A stretch of 64,000 nt of DNA from Paenibacillus sp. HB172176. GTDB lineage: Bacteria; Bacillota; Bacilli; Paenibacillales; Paenibacillaceae. Under the pieces are notes generated by a model, which was given only the letters and a program-made list of their open reading frames with translations, did not search any database and was not told the origin of the DNA. The stretch covers positions 124,001 to 188,000 of the forward strand of contig NZ_JAATHD010000009.1 of the NCBI RefSeq assembly GCF_011947265.1, read 5' to 3'. Position 1 is the first letter of the stretch; every line of letters starts with the position of its first letter. Positions 55,684-64,000 of this stretch are shown piece after piece. Both the position numbers and the translations under genes were made by a program.

Positions 55684-56646
55684 CTAAGATCCTAACATCT
55701 CATTCACAATAACAAGGAGTTCTTCCTTAGAAAGAGTCGGCGATTTGCTTCCAACGCTGTAGACAAGGGTATAATCGGCATACGTTTCTATCCATTGAAT
55801 ATCCTGGACCATGTTCGACTCGCTAAGAAAGTAAGGTTTAATTTTGAAATAGTATACCTCTGCTCTATTTACATTTATTGTTTCTCTCTCTATATCGCCT
55901 AAGATCATTTTAAAATCTGTCTTTTGCTTAATTAACTGCATACTCACATAAATTTCATCCTGCCTTTCATTGTGATAGATCGTAGTGAATACATCTTCCA
56001 CTTTCTTGCCGACCTGCTTCTTCCACACAACTTTTCCTTCAGCAGTTTCCGATTCTCTTTTCAGTTCCGGAAGAAACCTAAACGATTCCTCAGACACAAA
56101 GCCGCCGAAAGGCAGTTCTTCCTGACCTCCGACAAATTTCAGGTCGTTCGACCCAGAAGAGGGGAGCTTATACTCTTTCACATTTTGAGCTAGTACAGTC
56201 TCCCATTTCTTTAACTGAGTAACCACAGTAGGATTGGATACTACAGTGAGCATATCTTTCTTGTTGAATAACTTGGCCATTTCCGGTAAGTATACGACTG
56301 CCGATTCCCCTACCTCCAACTTCGCTTTAACATCCTTTAGGTCATTATAGATTTGGGAAGATAGTACTTCGTCATATCTAGAATGATGAGGCTTTGTATA
56401 CTGAAACCTCACTCGATTATCGCCATAATGATACCAAATGTAGCTAGTGAATCCAGAGATTATAGTAAGAACACCGAGTATTAATACAATCTTAAGCAGC
56501 ACTGGCCTCAACTGTTGTGCACCATGATTTCTACGTCTCTGATCTGCTTCATAAAGTCTCCTAATCACCTCCTCATGAGTAGCAGGTGGCTGTATTTCCA
56601 TAGCTTTCGACTTATACTGTTCGGCCAATTGATCGCTATTGAACAC
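55684..56646 (-). CDS. Probable membrane anti-sigma factor (unrecognised family)
   Basis: The protein has 320 residues. GTG 56646 is chosen because GAGGAGG lies 9 nt upstream. The first 45 residues are polar and helical (FNSDQLAEQYKSKAMEIQ), followed by one membrane helix (about 46-68, LLKIVLILGVLTIISGFTSY) and an extracytoplasmic domain of about 250 residues without recognised motifs. It overlaps the end of the sigma factor gene by 11 bp, the classical arrangement of an ECF sigma factor and its membrane anti-sigma. The function is inferred from topology and position; I do not recognise the outer domain. Confidence 0.7.
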   Translation of the reverse strand: MFNSDQLAEQYKSKAMEIQPPATHEEVIRRLYEADQRRRNHGAQQLRPVLLKIVLILGVLTIISGFTSYIWYHYGDNRVRFQYTKPHHSRYDEVLSSQIYNDLKDVKAKLEVGESAVVYLPEMAKLFNKKDMLTVVSNPTVVTQLKKWETVLAQNVKEYKLPSSGSNDLKFVGGQEELPFGGFVSEESFRFLPELKRESETAEGKVVWKKQVGKKVEDVFTTIYHNERQDEIYVSMQLIKQKTDFKMILGDIERETINVNRAEVYYFKIKPYFLSESNMVQDIQWIETYADYTLVYSVGSKSPTLSKEELLVIVNEMLGS

Positions 56647-57223
56647 GGATTGATGCCTCCTCACCCGCAGAGTGGATTTCGATGAGTTTCCGAAGACGAC
56701 GGATGGCCAAGTGATGGCGTGATTTTACAGTTCCTAATGGAATGTTCAAGCATTCAGCCATCTCCTCGTAGGAACTGTTCTGGTAATACCTTAGTACAAT
56801 TATTTCTCTAAGCTTTAAGGATAATTTATCCACATTTACGAGCATTTCATACTCGTTTTCCGCCTCAATCACTAGCTCCTCCGGTTGCTTAGGCGACTGC
56901 TGTGCATACACCATCCAACTTCGGGTGTTTAGTTTCATTTTTCTCCATAGTTTCCGTTTCCAATTACTTGTTTGTCTAAGGATGAGACCGTTTAACCATG
57001 CACGAAAAGGTTTGTTGAAATCGTAGGTGGGCAGTGCTTGAAAGAGTGCAATATACACTTCATTTACGATATCCTCGACTTCTCCCTTATTTCTGCTTAA
57101 AAAATATACCATCCGATAGATATGATCATTAATGCGATTATAAACTTCCCCAAAGGCCCCCTGATCCCCCTGCCTCATAAGTCGGAGCCACGGATGCAAT
57201 TCGTTGTCTTCTACTCTGTCCAC
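56636..57223 (-). CDS. ECF-type RNA polymerase sigma factor
   Basis: Region 2 is seen in GDQGAFGEVYNRINDHIYRM and VEDIVNEVYIALFQALPTYD. Region 4 is seen in LREIIVLRYYQNSSYEEMAE and LNIPLGTVKSRHHLAIRRLR. The start is uncertain: the frame is open back to 57355 inside the preceding gene. GTG 57223 (195 residues) is my choice because family homology begins a few codons later; TTG 57199 is also possible. It overlaps the end of the beta-lactamase-family gene by 13 bp and the anti-sigma gene by 11 bp. Confidence 0.88.
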   Translation of the reverse strand: MDRVEDNELHPWLRLMRQGDQGAFGEVYNRINDHIYRMVYFLSRNKGEVEDIVNEVYIALFQALPTYDFNKPFRAWLNGLILRQTSNWKRKLWRKMKLNTRSWMVYAQQSPKQPEELVIEAENEYEMLVNVDKLSLKLREIIVLRYYQNSSYEEMAECLNIPLGTVKSRHHLAIRRLRKLIEIHSAGEEASIRVQ

Positions 57224-58698
57224 CCCCGATGAATAAAACCTCGTATCTGTCGAACCCTTAAGAGCATCTTGATTAGACCGATTAACAGTAATGTGATTGG
57301 AAGGAATAATAATGCATGTCCAGCGCCAGGTACATAGTTCAGAATTGTCCTCCAAGGCGCCATCAGTCTTCTCGGAACTTGTAATAAGACTACAAGAGGT
57401 ATTACGAAATAGATAAAGATGTTTGCTAGAGTGATTAGAATAAAGCCAACCGATGTCCCTTTAAATCTCGGCTTTCTGTTTGTTGGGCTGTATATCGACC
57501 ACAAAATCCATAAGACAACAACTATAATAAGGATATTTATGTATAGATCAATGTCTCCAAACTTGGTCGGTGCCAGAGTGCCCCAATAAAACAACTCTCC
57601 GTCTGAAACCAAATTTATTAGATTATAGGAAAGCTGCTGATAAACGTTGCCATACAATTTTGTCTTTAATGCATCATTCGTATTCATAAGCACAACAAGG
57701 CCCCAACCGCTTTCAATGAGAATAATGACATCTGAATGGAAATTTTCGGTGTCTCCTCCATGCGAAATCATTTGAGGATCTGTAAACCAACCCATACCGT
57801 AAGGGAAAACGGCGGAACGTTGATGCATTTCCCTCATTCCCTCTAAAGAAAGTAAAGAAGTATTCTGGTATTTCCCTCCGCTGATCTGAGCGACTAAATA
57901 ATGCGTCATGTCCTCTGCTGAAGAAATTAAATAACCAGCAGGTACATTAGCCTGTTGAAACCTTGGATTTGTCGATGTCATCCTGCCGAATACGGATTGA
58001 TAACCGCTAGCCAGTCCATTTCGTAATGCTTCCAATCTTACGGAAAAGCTATTCTTCATATCTAAAGGGATAAATATATGTTCTTCTATATATTGCTCAT
58101 AGCTAAACCCAGAGACACGTTGAACAATTTCGCCTAGAATGATGTAATTTGTATTTGAATATTGAAAAGTGGTCCCTACTGGCTTAGCAAGCATTAAATT
58201 ACTCTGCTCACGCACAACCTTCTCTAATGATTGATTGCCCGCATTTAGAATTTCCCTTCCCTCATAAGTGGATATCCCGCTAGTTTGGTTTAAGAGGTCA
58301 CGAACGGTAACTTGTCTAACCCCTCCAGGATCATCCAGTCGTAACCAAGGTAAATAATGCTGCACATCCGTATCTAGTTCGATTTTACCTTGCTCTACTA
58401 ACTGCATAATGGCTAACGCCGTAAAGGATTTACTAACAGATCCTAGTATAAAAGGGGTTTGGGGAGTAACCAACCTTCCGCTGTTATCCGCTGTTCCATA
58501 CCCTTTGAGATACACCAATTTGTCTCCCTTGACAATACCCAGGGAGAGTCCCGGTATATTGCAATCTCTCATTCCTTGCTCAACCATTATATCGATCTTT
58601 TTCTCATCAATTGTTTGATTAGATGCATTGGCCTCAAGGATCGAACAATGGGTTATTAGATACATTACGACTAGAAGTGAGACTATAATTATTTTCAT
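57211..58698 (-). CDS. Beta-lactamase/penicillin-binding-protein-like serine hydrolase with C-terminal membrane region
   Basis: The 495-residue protein has a signal peptide (MKIIIVSLLVVMYLITHCS) and a class C-like serine hydrolase domain (about 30-350). The active-site SVSK tetrad (SxxK) is at about residue 89, and the YSN motif in FQYSNTNYIILG. The third motif is probably HGG in MISHGGDTENFHSD. About 140 C-terminal residues contain three or four membrane helices. It starts at ATG 58698, overlapping the lipoprotein stop by one base (TAATG). Such proteins act on peptidoglycan or D-amino-acid peptides rather than as true resistance enzymes; the substrate is unknown. Confidence 0.88.
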   Translation of the reverse strand: MKIIIVSLLVVMYLITHCSILEANASNQTIDEKKIDIMVEQGMRDCNIPGLSLGIVKGDKLVYLKGYGTADNSGRLVTPQTPFILGSVSKSFTALAIMQLVEQGKIELDTDVQHYLPWLRLDDPGGVRQVTVRDLLNQTSGISTYEGREILNAGNQSLEKVVREQSNLMLAKPVGTTFQYSNTNYIILGEIVQRVSGFSYEQYIEEHIFIPLDMKNSFSVRLEALRNGLASGYQSVFGRMTSTNPRFQQANVPAGYLISSAEDMTHYLVAQISGGKYQNTSLLSLEGMREMHQRSAVFPYGMGWFTDPQMISHGGDTENFHSDVIILIESGWGLVVLMNTNDALKTKLYGNVYQQLSYNLINLVSDGELFYWGTLAPTKFGDIDLYINILIIVVVLWILWSIYSPTNRKPRFKGTSVGFILITLANIFIYFVIPLVVLLQVPRRLMAPWRTILNYVPGAGHALLFLPITLLLIGLIKMLLRVRQIRGFIHRGWTE

Positions 58699-59195
58699 TA
58701 TTTGAATAGCGATAATTCGCTTACAAAGATCATCTTCACAATATTCTGTTCCAGCAAGAATTCAATCACTTTCTGATTCCCTTTATCAACATATCCCTTG
58801 ATACTCAGCGCATCCTGCTCGCGCGTATAGAAATCATTTCCATACGCATCGATAACACGCTCCTCGTCGTCCCCAATTTTTACCTGTTTGGCTGTCATTT
58901 GACCAGGCTTTACAGAATAAGAAACAACCCTGTCGTCGGCTAATATGTATTGAAAATCCAAATATTCTAAGACGACTTCTTCTCTATCCGTCCTCCCTCT
59001 CTGCAGCGGTTCCCCTCGTTGTTCAATAATCGTCTGCTCAGAGGCGTTGAGAGATTCAAGCTCTCCTGTCTCCGAACTTAAATCTGTACTTTGTACGGTT
59101 TCTACAAAATCCAGTGGAGTATTCATCGATTCAATCTTGCCGCTGCAGGAAACAAGACATAATGAGATGCCAATAATCATGATGAGCTTCCTCAT
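58698..59195 (-). CDS. Small lipoprotein of unknown function
   Basis: The 165-residue protein starts at ATG 59195 after AAGGGGG. A short signal ends with lipobox LVSC (Cys17). The mature part begins with a Ser/Glu-rich linker, then a small alpha/beta region with GDDEERVIDAYGNDFYTR, which loosely recalls SmpA/BamE-like folds. It is the first gene of the operon that continues with the beta-lactamase-family protein, sigma factor and anti-sigma factor. I do not recognise the family. Confidence 0.8.
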   Translation of the reverse strand: MRKLIMIIGISLCLVSCSGKIESMNTPLDFVETVQSTDLSSETGELESLNASEQTIIEQRGEPLQRGRTDREEVVLEYLDFQYILADDRVVSYSVKPGQMTAKQVKIGDDEERVIDAYGNDFYTREQDALSIKGYVDKGNQKVIEFLLEQNIVKMIFVSELSLFK

Positions 59196-59237
59196 TGATA
59201 GTACCCCCTTCTAAGCTTCTGTTATTTGTTCATCAAT

Positions 59238-59268
59238 CTATATTGGTCCGAAGCTTGAAAAAGGTTCA
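59238..59268 (-). promoter_or_regulatory. Candidate ECF-type promoter of the sigma operon
   Basis: The minus strand reads GTGAACCTTTTTC (AACC-type -35, near 59263-59266), then CTTCGGACCAATATAG. An AACC element with a following T-run is usual in ECF promoters, but the -10 is not clear. If correct it would indicate autoregulation. The rest of the gap 59196-59542 contains only the terminator at 59363. Confidence 0.3.
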
Positions 59269-59362
59269 CTTAAACGTGAGTATAAAATCCCTCTTTTTCA
59301 AAAAAATTCCCAAATAATTTCGCCCTACTTACGATAAGCTTCAACCTATCATCTCTTGATCG

Positions 59363-59393
59363 AAAAAAAGAACCTGCAGTTAATTACAGGCTC
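59363..59393 (-). terminator. Terminator after the RHS gene
   Basis: On the minus strand GAGCCTG and CAGGTTC form a 7-bp stem (one G-U) around a 10-nt loop (59370-59393), followed by seven T (59363-59369). It lies 150 nt past the RHS stop and before the lipoprotein operon. Confidence 0.7.
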
Positions 59394-59542
59394 TCACTCA
59401 TAGATTGCTGACTTTCTCCATTGAACTTTCATGCTACTGTCCGATCATCCTGTTGATTTCCTCATTATTATAACACATTTCACAATCAGCTTATCATTGG
59501 AATACCTCGGGGTTACTCCAAGTCCTTCTGACTTTCTCTTTA

Positions 59543-62500
59543 TTAAAAATTATAAATTTGCCAATTTTCCCTTTTCGGAAGCGCCCAGGATTTCGTAGTC
59601 GTGTCCACTAATTTGTTTAATCCGGTATTCATTGCTCCATTTAACTTGGAAGTCATTCCATTGACGGATGCAGAAGCATAGAATCCACCGAGCCCAGCCA
59701 TTTTGGCTCCTCCGGCCCGAAGAAATACATTGACCGGTTGAACGGCAAGTTTAGCGCCATAAGCAAAACCCTGATGTCCATCCCGTACTCCTGCAGCTCT
59801 TCCTGCCTCATATTTGGCTCCTGAAATCGGTGACTTCACGGCAGCGCCAAATACAAGATCAGGGAGCACTCTCAAACCTCCGGCTCCTTTAATTCCTACT
59901 TTAGCTGTTTCCTTTACCGGATATTCAATCGCCAAGAAACCCGGGATTAGAACATCCGAATCTGCTGCTCTCACTATCCACATATCCGTTTCTTTGTACT
60001 TCGTGTTAAAAATTAGATTTCTGCCTATCCAACTGTCACGCATACCAATCGGAAGGAAGGAATCCAAAACCGGTCCACTGAAAATAATTCCAGTTACTAA
60101 TCCTTCAAGACAGTCAAAGCCAATATCAATAAGCACTCTTTTCCACTCTAGTGCTGAATCATCTCCAGTTGCTCCGGAGATCCCGTTTGACACCATTCCT
60201 GCCCCGGCCGTAACAGCCATATTGGCTGCCACCGAACTGAACAAGGAATCTGCTGCCAAACCGATTTGCGGCAATGCAACAGGCAGCGCTAAACCCATGA
60301 TAGCCAGACCCGCTCCTGCCGTAATCAAACCTGCTATTTGCAGCCCTTTATTATCCGTTACGGTTCCGGCCACATACATGCCGACCCCGGATGCGATCAA
60401 TATCGCAGAGACGGCCATGATGATGCCAATAAAATGTCCGGACGGATCGTTGTACATCCCCGGCGACCGTGCGGCGTATGCATATCCATTCGTGTCACCG
60501 CCGGGAATCACCGAATCCGCTGTAATAAATGCCGCCAGGTTCGGATCGTAATAGCGTGCGTTATAATAATACAATCCCGTGGACGAATCATAGATTTGAC
60601 CGGTGTATCTCAGCTCCGGCAGCGTTCCCTCTTCCAGTATCGTTTTCCCGTAGGGGCCGTAGCCGCTCTTCCCAACCACATGGCCCGAACGGTCCGCCAC
60701 GCGTACGACAGAACCGAGATGATCCGTATACAAGTAGTACAGCGTGCCATTTTGTCTCCACGCAAACGGGGTGTATCTTCCGTCATAATAATATTTATCC
60801 GTTTCCTCAAGTGTCGAGCCGTCATACACTTCTTCATACTGCGGGAAGAAATAGTACGTCGTTTTGCTTCCTTCCGTTTTCTTCACGCGCTGTCCGGTGT
60901 AATCATACGCTGCGCTGAAGATTACCACGCCATTTTCATTGACTTGCGTTAATTGATTGCCGTAATCGTAAGAGAAGGTTCTTATTCCAATACCGCCGCT
61001 GCCCTGAGCGTGATACAAGGGAACGATTTCTTTGTCCTGACTGGCGCTTTCCCACTCCAGCTTGGCACTGGCGTCTCCCTCATGCTCAACGTATTCCATC
61101 TGAATGGCATAGGGCTGCCCCGCTGTTAAGGTAATCGTTGCTGAATGGTTCTCGATCCCCTGATCGTTCCAATCGTCAATGAACAACTGGCCGTTCACCC
61201 ATAGGCGTACACCATCATCCGTCGTCGTATGAAAGGTATATTGCTCGCTATATTGCGGCATAACCTCCCCAGTCCAGCGAACGGAGAAGCTGTCAGTTTG
61301 AATCGAAGAATTCGGGGATCCGCTGCTCCAATCAAACTGGATCGCCGCATCTGTTCGCTTCAAATCAGGAGCTCCCGTCAACGTCGTATTATTGAAATAT
61401 TCTCCCAGCGCTCCATACACTGCCGATGATACCGATGAATGGGTCTGTGCATCATACACCGCCGAGAAAATCGTCTGTGCACCATACACGTTCATTGCAA
61501 TCGTTTGATTGATCGGGATGCGAGAAGTCATGTTTCCATTCACATCGTACGTGTAGACATACTCCCCGTCATTCGTCAGCGCATGGGATTGCGTTCCTTG
61601 ATAACTCAGCGTTTCTCCGTTCTTCTGCGTCATGTTATCCATGGCGTTGTAGCTGTATAGATCCTTCGTGCCATCCGGATAACTCGCTTGAATCAAGCGG
61701 TCCATCGGGTCGTAAATCAACGTCTTATCCTGATTGTCACTAGACCTGTCGTCAATCGAGGTCAGATGATTCTTACTGTCAAAGCCGTAATGATAATCCA
61801 GATCCACGTTGCCGCCGCTAACCGACAGGCTGTTCAACTGATAAGAATACCCTTCGGATGGGGTGTCATTGTAGTTCAGATTCACCGACGTGCCGTTTCC
61901 ATAATTCAGTTGAGAAACCGCTCCGTAGTCCGTGTACTGAGTTGAGTTGATATACATGTCCGTTCCAGTGATCGAATACAAATTTCCATAATGGTCGTCC
62001 TGTGTCACGACTTCTCCATCGGGGTAAGTGATGCTTTGCGTGGCTCCCGTCACGTCATACGTATAGTGCAAGGAACGTGTTTTCCCGTCAATCGTCCGCT
62101 GAAATTGGGTTAACCGACCGCTTGCGTCGTATTGGAATTGATCCTTGCCCGAGCCGTATGTCACGGTGGTCAGATGACCGATATTATATGATCCCGACGC
62201 GGTCTCATCATATGTATAAGTCACGGTGCCGGTACCGCCCGGATCCTCAATGTGCTTGACTCGACCGGCGGCATCATAGGACATCTGAACCGTCTGTCCC
62301 TTCGCATCCGTCGCACGGATCAAGTTGCCGGCATTATCATAGGTGTACGTCCAGCTGCCCCGATCCGGATCGCGGAAGCTCGTTTGTCTGCCGAGCAGGT
62401 CATACTGCGCCTCGGTGACATTGCCATCCTGATCGGTGATGGTCCCTAATTGATTCGTTCCACTGTAGTAGGCATATTGTTTCCAACTGTACGGCGTACC

Positions 62501-64000
62501 GTTTGCAACCGCAGATGCACGGTCATAGTTTTCGACTTTGACGACGTTGCCGTAACCGTCATAATAAACGATCTTGTTGATATAATCCGAGCCGTAATTC
62601 ATCGTCTTCACTTGAGATCCGTCTTGGATCACCGTTGCCGTTTTGCCATCCGGTTGCGTTAATTTCATAATCCCGCCGCGGTTGTCGGCATACGCCTCTT
62701 CCACCGTCATCCCCCGGGATGTGTCTCTTGTCGTCAAATCGCTCGTATTCGTCGTATACGGTACGGAAGTTTTCATCGATAGGGTATGTGTCGCCGCATC
62801 GACGCTGTAATACGTATCGATCGTTTGATAGTGGTTCGTTCCCGTCTGCGTCTTCGTTTGGATGACGCGGCCAAATCCGTCCTTGTATTCCACTTGTCTC
62901 GTGCGATCGTCGTCGCCATAATCGATTATGGTTCCATTCGCGTTCGATAAGTAGGTTACCGTCTCATACAGATTGTCTGATGGCGGTATGGTTTGGGTTA
63001 GAACTCGAGACAATGCGTCATAGGTGATTTTCGTCTGTTGACCGTTGGGGTCCGTCTTCATTACCGGTCTCCCCAAGTCATCGTAGATTGTACGCTCCGT
63101 TTGATTGGAGTCATTCGCAAAGGAGACCCGCAATGCATAGAAAACATGATCATATGCCGCTGTCGTCGTATGCCCGTTCGCATCGGTCGATGTCAACGCA
63201 TTGCCGTAGGCGTCATACGTATCCGTCTGCGTGGTCAGATAGCTGCTGCCGTTCCACTTCTGCCTCTCGGTGATGTTGCCATGAACAGGCGGGACGCCGT
63301 CCGCCTGCCCGTCATAGAGGAACTTGCTTTTGTCTAACACTTGCCAAGACCCATCGGGTGTATATCCGGATTGTGTCATGGTATGCGGGAACGACACCAT
63401 GTAGTCCGCCGTGTTATACAGATAGGCGATCGCCACTGAGGTACCGTCGGATTCCGTTACTTGCGTCACATTTCCGTACTGGTCATAGCGGTAAGCCTCA
63501 TCATTGCTTTCCTGACCGCCATTTGCACTGATCGTCGTTGTTTTTTTCTTTGTTAAATAAATCTGATCAATGCCCTCTGAACTCATAATACCCCAAAAGT
63601 TTCGCACCGTTTTCACTTTAATCCATTCTCCCGTATCCTTGTTAACCACGTAGTTGTCGATCCCGGATACCAAACCGTGTTTCTTATCATTCGAGATAAA
63701 TTTGATGGAGTAGTTGCTCGGGTCCACCATTTGGACCAGTTGGGTTTGTATATAATGCGTGATGGACATGTTGCCGTTCGGACCTATCACAGTGACCGAC
63801 TCGAATCCCAGATTCACGGCATCCTTTGGAAGGCCTGGAATGATTCTGCCATTGTCATATTGATATCGATAGCTATATTGCTCCCCGTACCCGTCATCGT
63901 AATCGACTTTCGCCACCACTTCATGACCCATACTATTCGCGACCGAATCCCCGATTTTCCCCGGGACAATAGCTCCATTCACATCCGTCACCGGTGTGTA
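59543..64000 (-). CDS. RHS/YD-repeat protein with PA14 domain and unrecognised C-terminal region (N-terminus outside window)
   Basis: The frame is open to the right edge (codons for Tyr-Thr-Pro precede the first internal GTG at 63991), so the 1485 residues seen are a C-terminal part. Many YD repeats (YDAYGN, YDALSR, YDLLGR, YDNAGN) form the expected shell. A PA14-like domain (about 61.0-61.4 kb; TFHTTTDDGVRLWVNGQLFI, DDW) is inserted. The RHS core ends at GLYYYNARYYDPNLAAFITA (about 60.5 kb). About 280 residues follow: two hydrophobic helices, then a soluble tail with no motif I recognise, ending KRENWQIYNF. This is the position of polymorphic toxin domains. No clear immunity gene follows. 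Confidence 0.93.
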   Translation of the reverse strand, partial: YTPVTDVNGAIVPGKIGDSVANSMGHEVVAKVDYDDGYGEQYSYRYQYDNGRIIPGLPKDAVNLGFESVTVIGPNGNMSITHYIQTQLVQMVDPSNYSIKFISNDKKHGLVSGIDNYVVNKDTGEWIKVKTVRNFWGIMSSEGIDQIYLTKKKTTTISANGGQESNDEAYRYDQYGNVTQVTESDGTSVAIAYLYNTADYMVSFPHTMTQSGYTPDGSWQVLDKSKFLYDGQADGVPPVHGNITERQKWNGSSYLTTQTDTYDAYGNALTSTDANGHTTTAAYDHVFYALRVSFANDSNQTERTIYDDLGRPVMKTDPNGQQTKITYDALSRVLTQTIPPSDNLYETVTYLSNANGTIIDYGDDDRTRQVEYKDGFGRVIQTKTQTGTNHYQTIDTYYSVDAATHTLSMKTSVPYTTNTSDLTTRDTSRGMTVEEAYADNRGGIMKLTQPDGKTATVIQDGSQVKTMNYGSDYINKIVYYDGYGNVVKVENYDRASAVANGTPYSWKQYAYYSGTNQLGTITDQDGNVTEAQYDLLGRQTSFRDPDRGSWTYTYDNAGNLIRATDAKGQTVQMSYDAAGRVKHIEDPGGTGTVTYTYDETASGSYNIGHLTTVTYGSGKDQFQYDASGRLTQFQRTIDGKTRSLHYTYDVTGATQSITYPDGEVVTQDDHYGNLYSITGTDMYINSTQYTDYGAVSQLNYGNGTSVNLNYNDTPSEGYSYQLNSLSVSGGNVDLDYHYGFDSKNHLTSIDDRSSDNQDKTLIYDPMDRLIQASYPDGTKDLYSYNAMDNMTQKNGETLSYQGTQSHALTNDGEYVYTYDVNGNMTSRIPINQTIAMNVYGAQTIFSAVYDAQTHSSVSSAVYGALGEYFNNTTLTGAPDLKRTDAAIQFDWSSGSPNSSIQTDSFSVRWTGEVMPQYSEQYTFHTTTDDGVRLWVNGQLFIDDWNDQGIENHSATITLTAGQPYAIQMEYVEHEGDASAKLEWESASQDKEIVPLYHAQGSGGIGIRTFSYDYGNQLTQVNENGVVIFSAAYDYTGQRVKKTEGSKTTYYFFPQYEEVYDGSTLEETDKYYYDGRYTPFAWRQNGTLYYLYTDHLGSVVRVADRSGHVVGKSGYGPYGKTILEEGTLPELRYTGQIYDSSTGLYYYNARYYDPNLAAFITADSVIPGGDTNGYAYAARSPGMYNDPSGHFIGIIMAVSAILIASGVGMYVAGTVTDNKGLQIAGLITAGAGLAIMGLALPVALPQIGLAADSLFSSVAANMAVTAGAGMVSNGISGATGDDSALEWKRVLIDIGFDCLEGLVTGIIFSGPVLDSFLPIGMRDSWIGRNLIFNTKYKETDMWIVRAADSDVLIPGFLAIEYPVKETAKVGIKGAGGLRVLPDLVFGAAVKSPISGAKYEAGRAAGVRDGHQGFAYGAKLAVQPVNVFLRAGGAKMAGLGGFYASASVNGMTSKLNGAMNTGLNKLVDTTTKSWALPKRENWQIYNF

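Overview
The window looks like a chromosomal piece of a Paenibacillus-type Firmicute. The evidence is the strong AGGAGG-type ribosome sites, TTG/GTG starts, YesM/YesN-type two-component systems next to sugar ABC importers, large secreted multidomain carbohydrate proteins, and a siderophore cluster in the Bacillus dhbACEBF order. No rRNA, tRNA, CRISPR array or insertion sequence was seen.

Region 1 (1-31.7 kb) is a double carbohydrate-utilisation locus. A very large secreted beta-helix protein, truncated by the window start, lies downstream of an importer (binding lipoprotein plus two permeases, 4.9-8.3 kb, minus strand). Divergent from it on the plus strand are a histidine kinase, an AraC-type response regulator, an AraC regulator and a sulfatase (8.5-14.4 kb). 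A second minus-strand operon (29.3 to 14.5 kb) encodes two LplB/LplC-type permeases, a binding lipoprotein, an alpha-L-rhamnosidase-like enzyme, two paralogous clan GH-A/GH42-like hydrolases with family-9-type binding modules (one secreted, one without a signal peptide) and a Gfo/Idh/MocA oxidoreductase. A membrane-anchored AraC regulator (29.5-31.7 kb) lies upstream. Together they suggest use of a rhamnose-containing, possibly sulfated polysaccharide; the substrate is inferred.

Region 2 (32.3-55.0 kb, all minus strand, GC-rich over much of its length) is a bacillibactin-type catecholate siderophore system: a Btr-like regulator with a binding-protein domain, a siderophore-binding lipoprotein, two FecCD permeases, a BesA-like esterase, dhbA, dhbC, dhbE, dhbB, dhbF, an MbtH-like protein and a DHA2-type exporter. 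Hand-read adenylation codes give Gly (DILQLGLIWK) and Thr (DFWNVGMVHK), as expected for a (DHB-Gly-Thr)3 trilactone. Two promoters, one before the uptake genes and one before the esterase/biosynthesis genes, share one layout: two direct repeats 23 bp apart, the nearer one exactly 23 bp from the -10 box, followed by a Fur box. This suggests that the Btr-like activator controls synthesis as well as uptake. The gaps of this operon are filled with several unrelated families of degenerate tandem repeats, and DhbF itself carries minisatellite-coded insertions.

Region 3 (55.1-64 kb) holds an orphan Phd/YefM-type antitoxin with a decapitated toxin remnant, an AT-richer operon (lipoprotein, beta-lactamase-family protein, ECF sigma factor, probable anti-sigma factor), and a large RHS/YD-repeat protein with a PA14 domain and an unrecognised C-terminal region, cut off by the window end.
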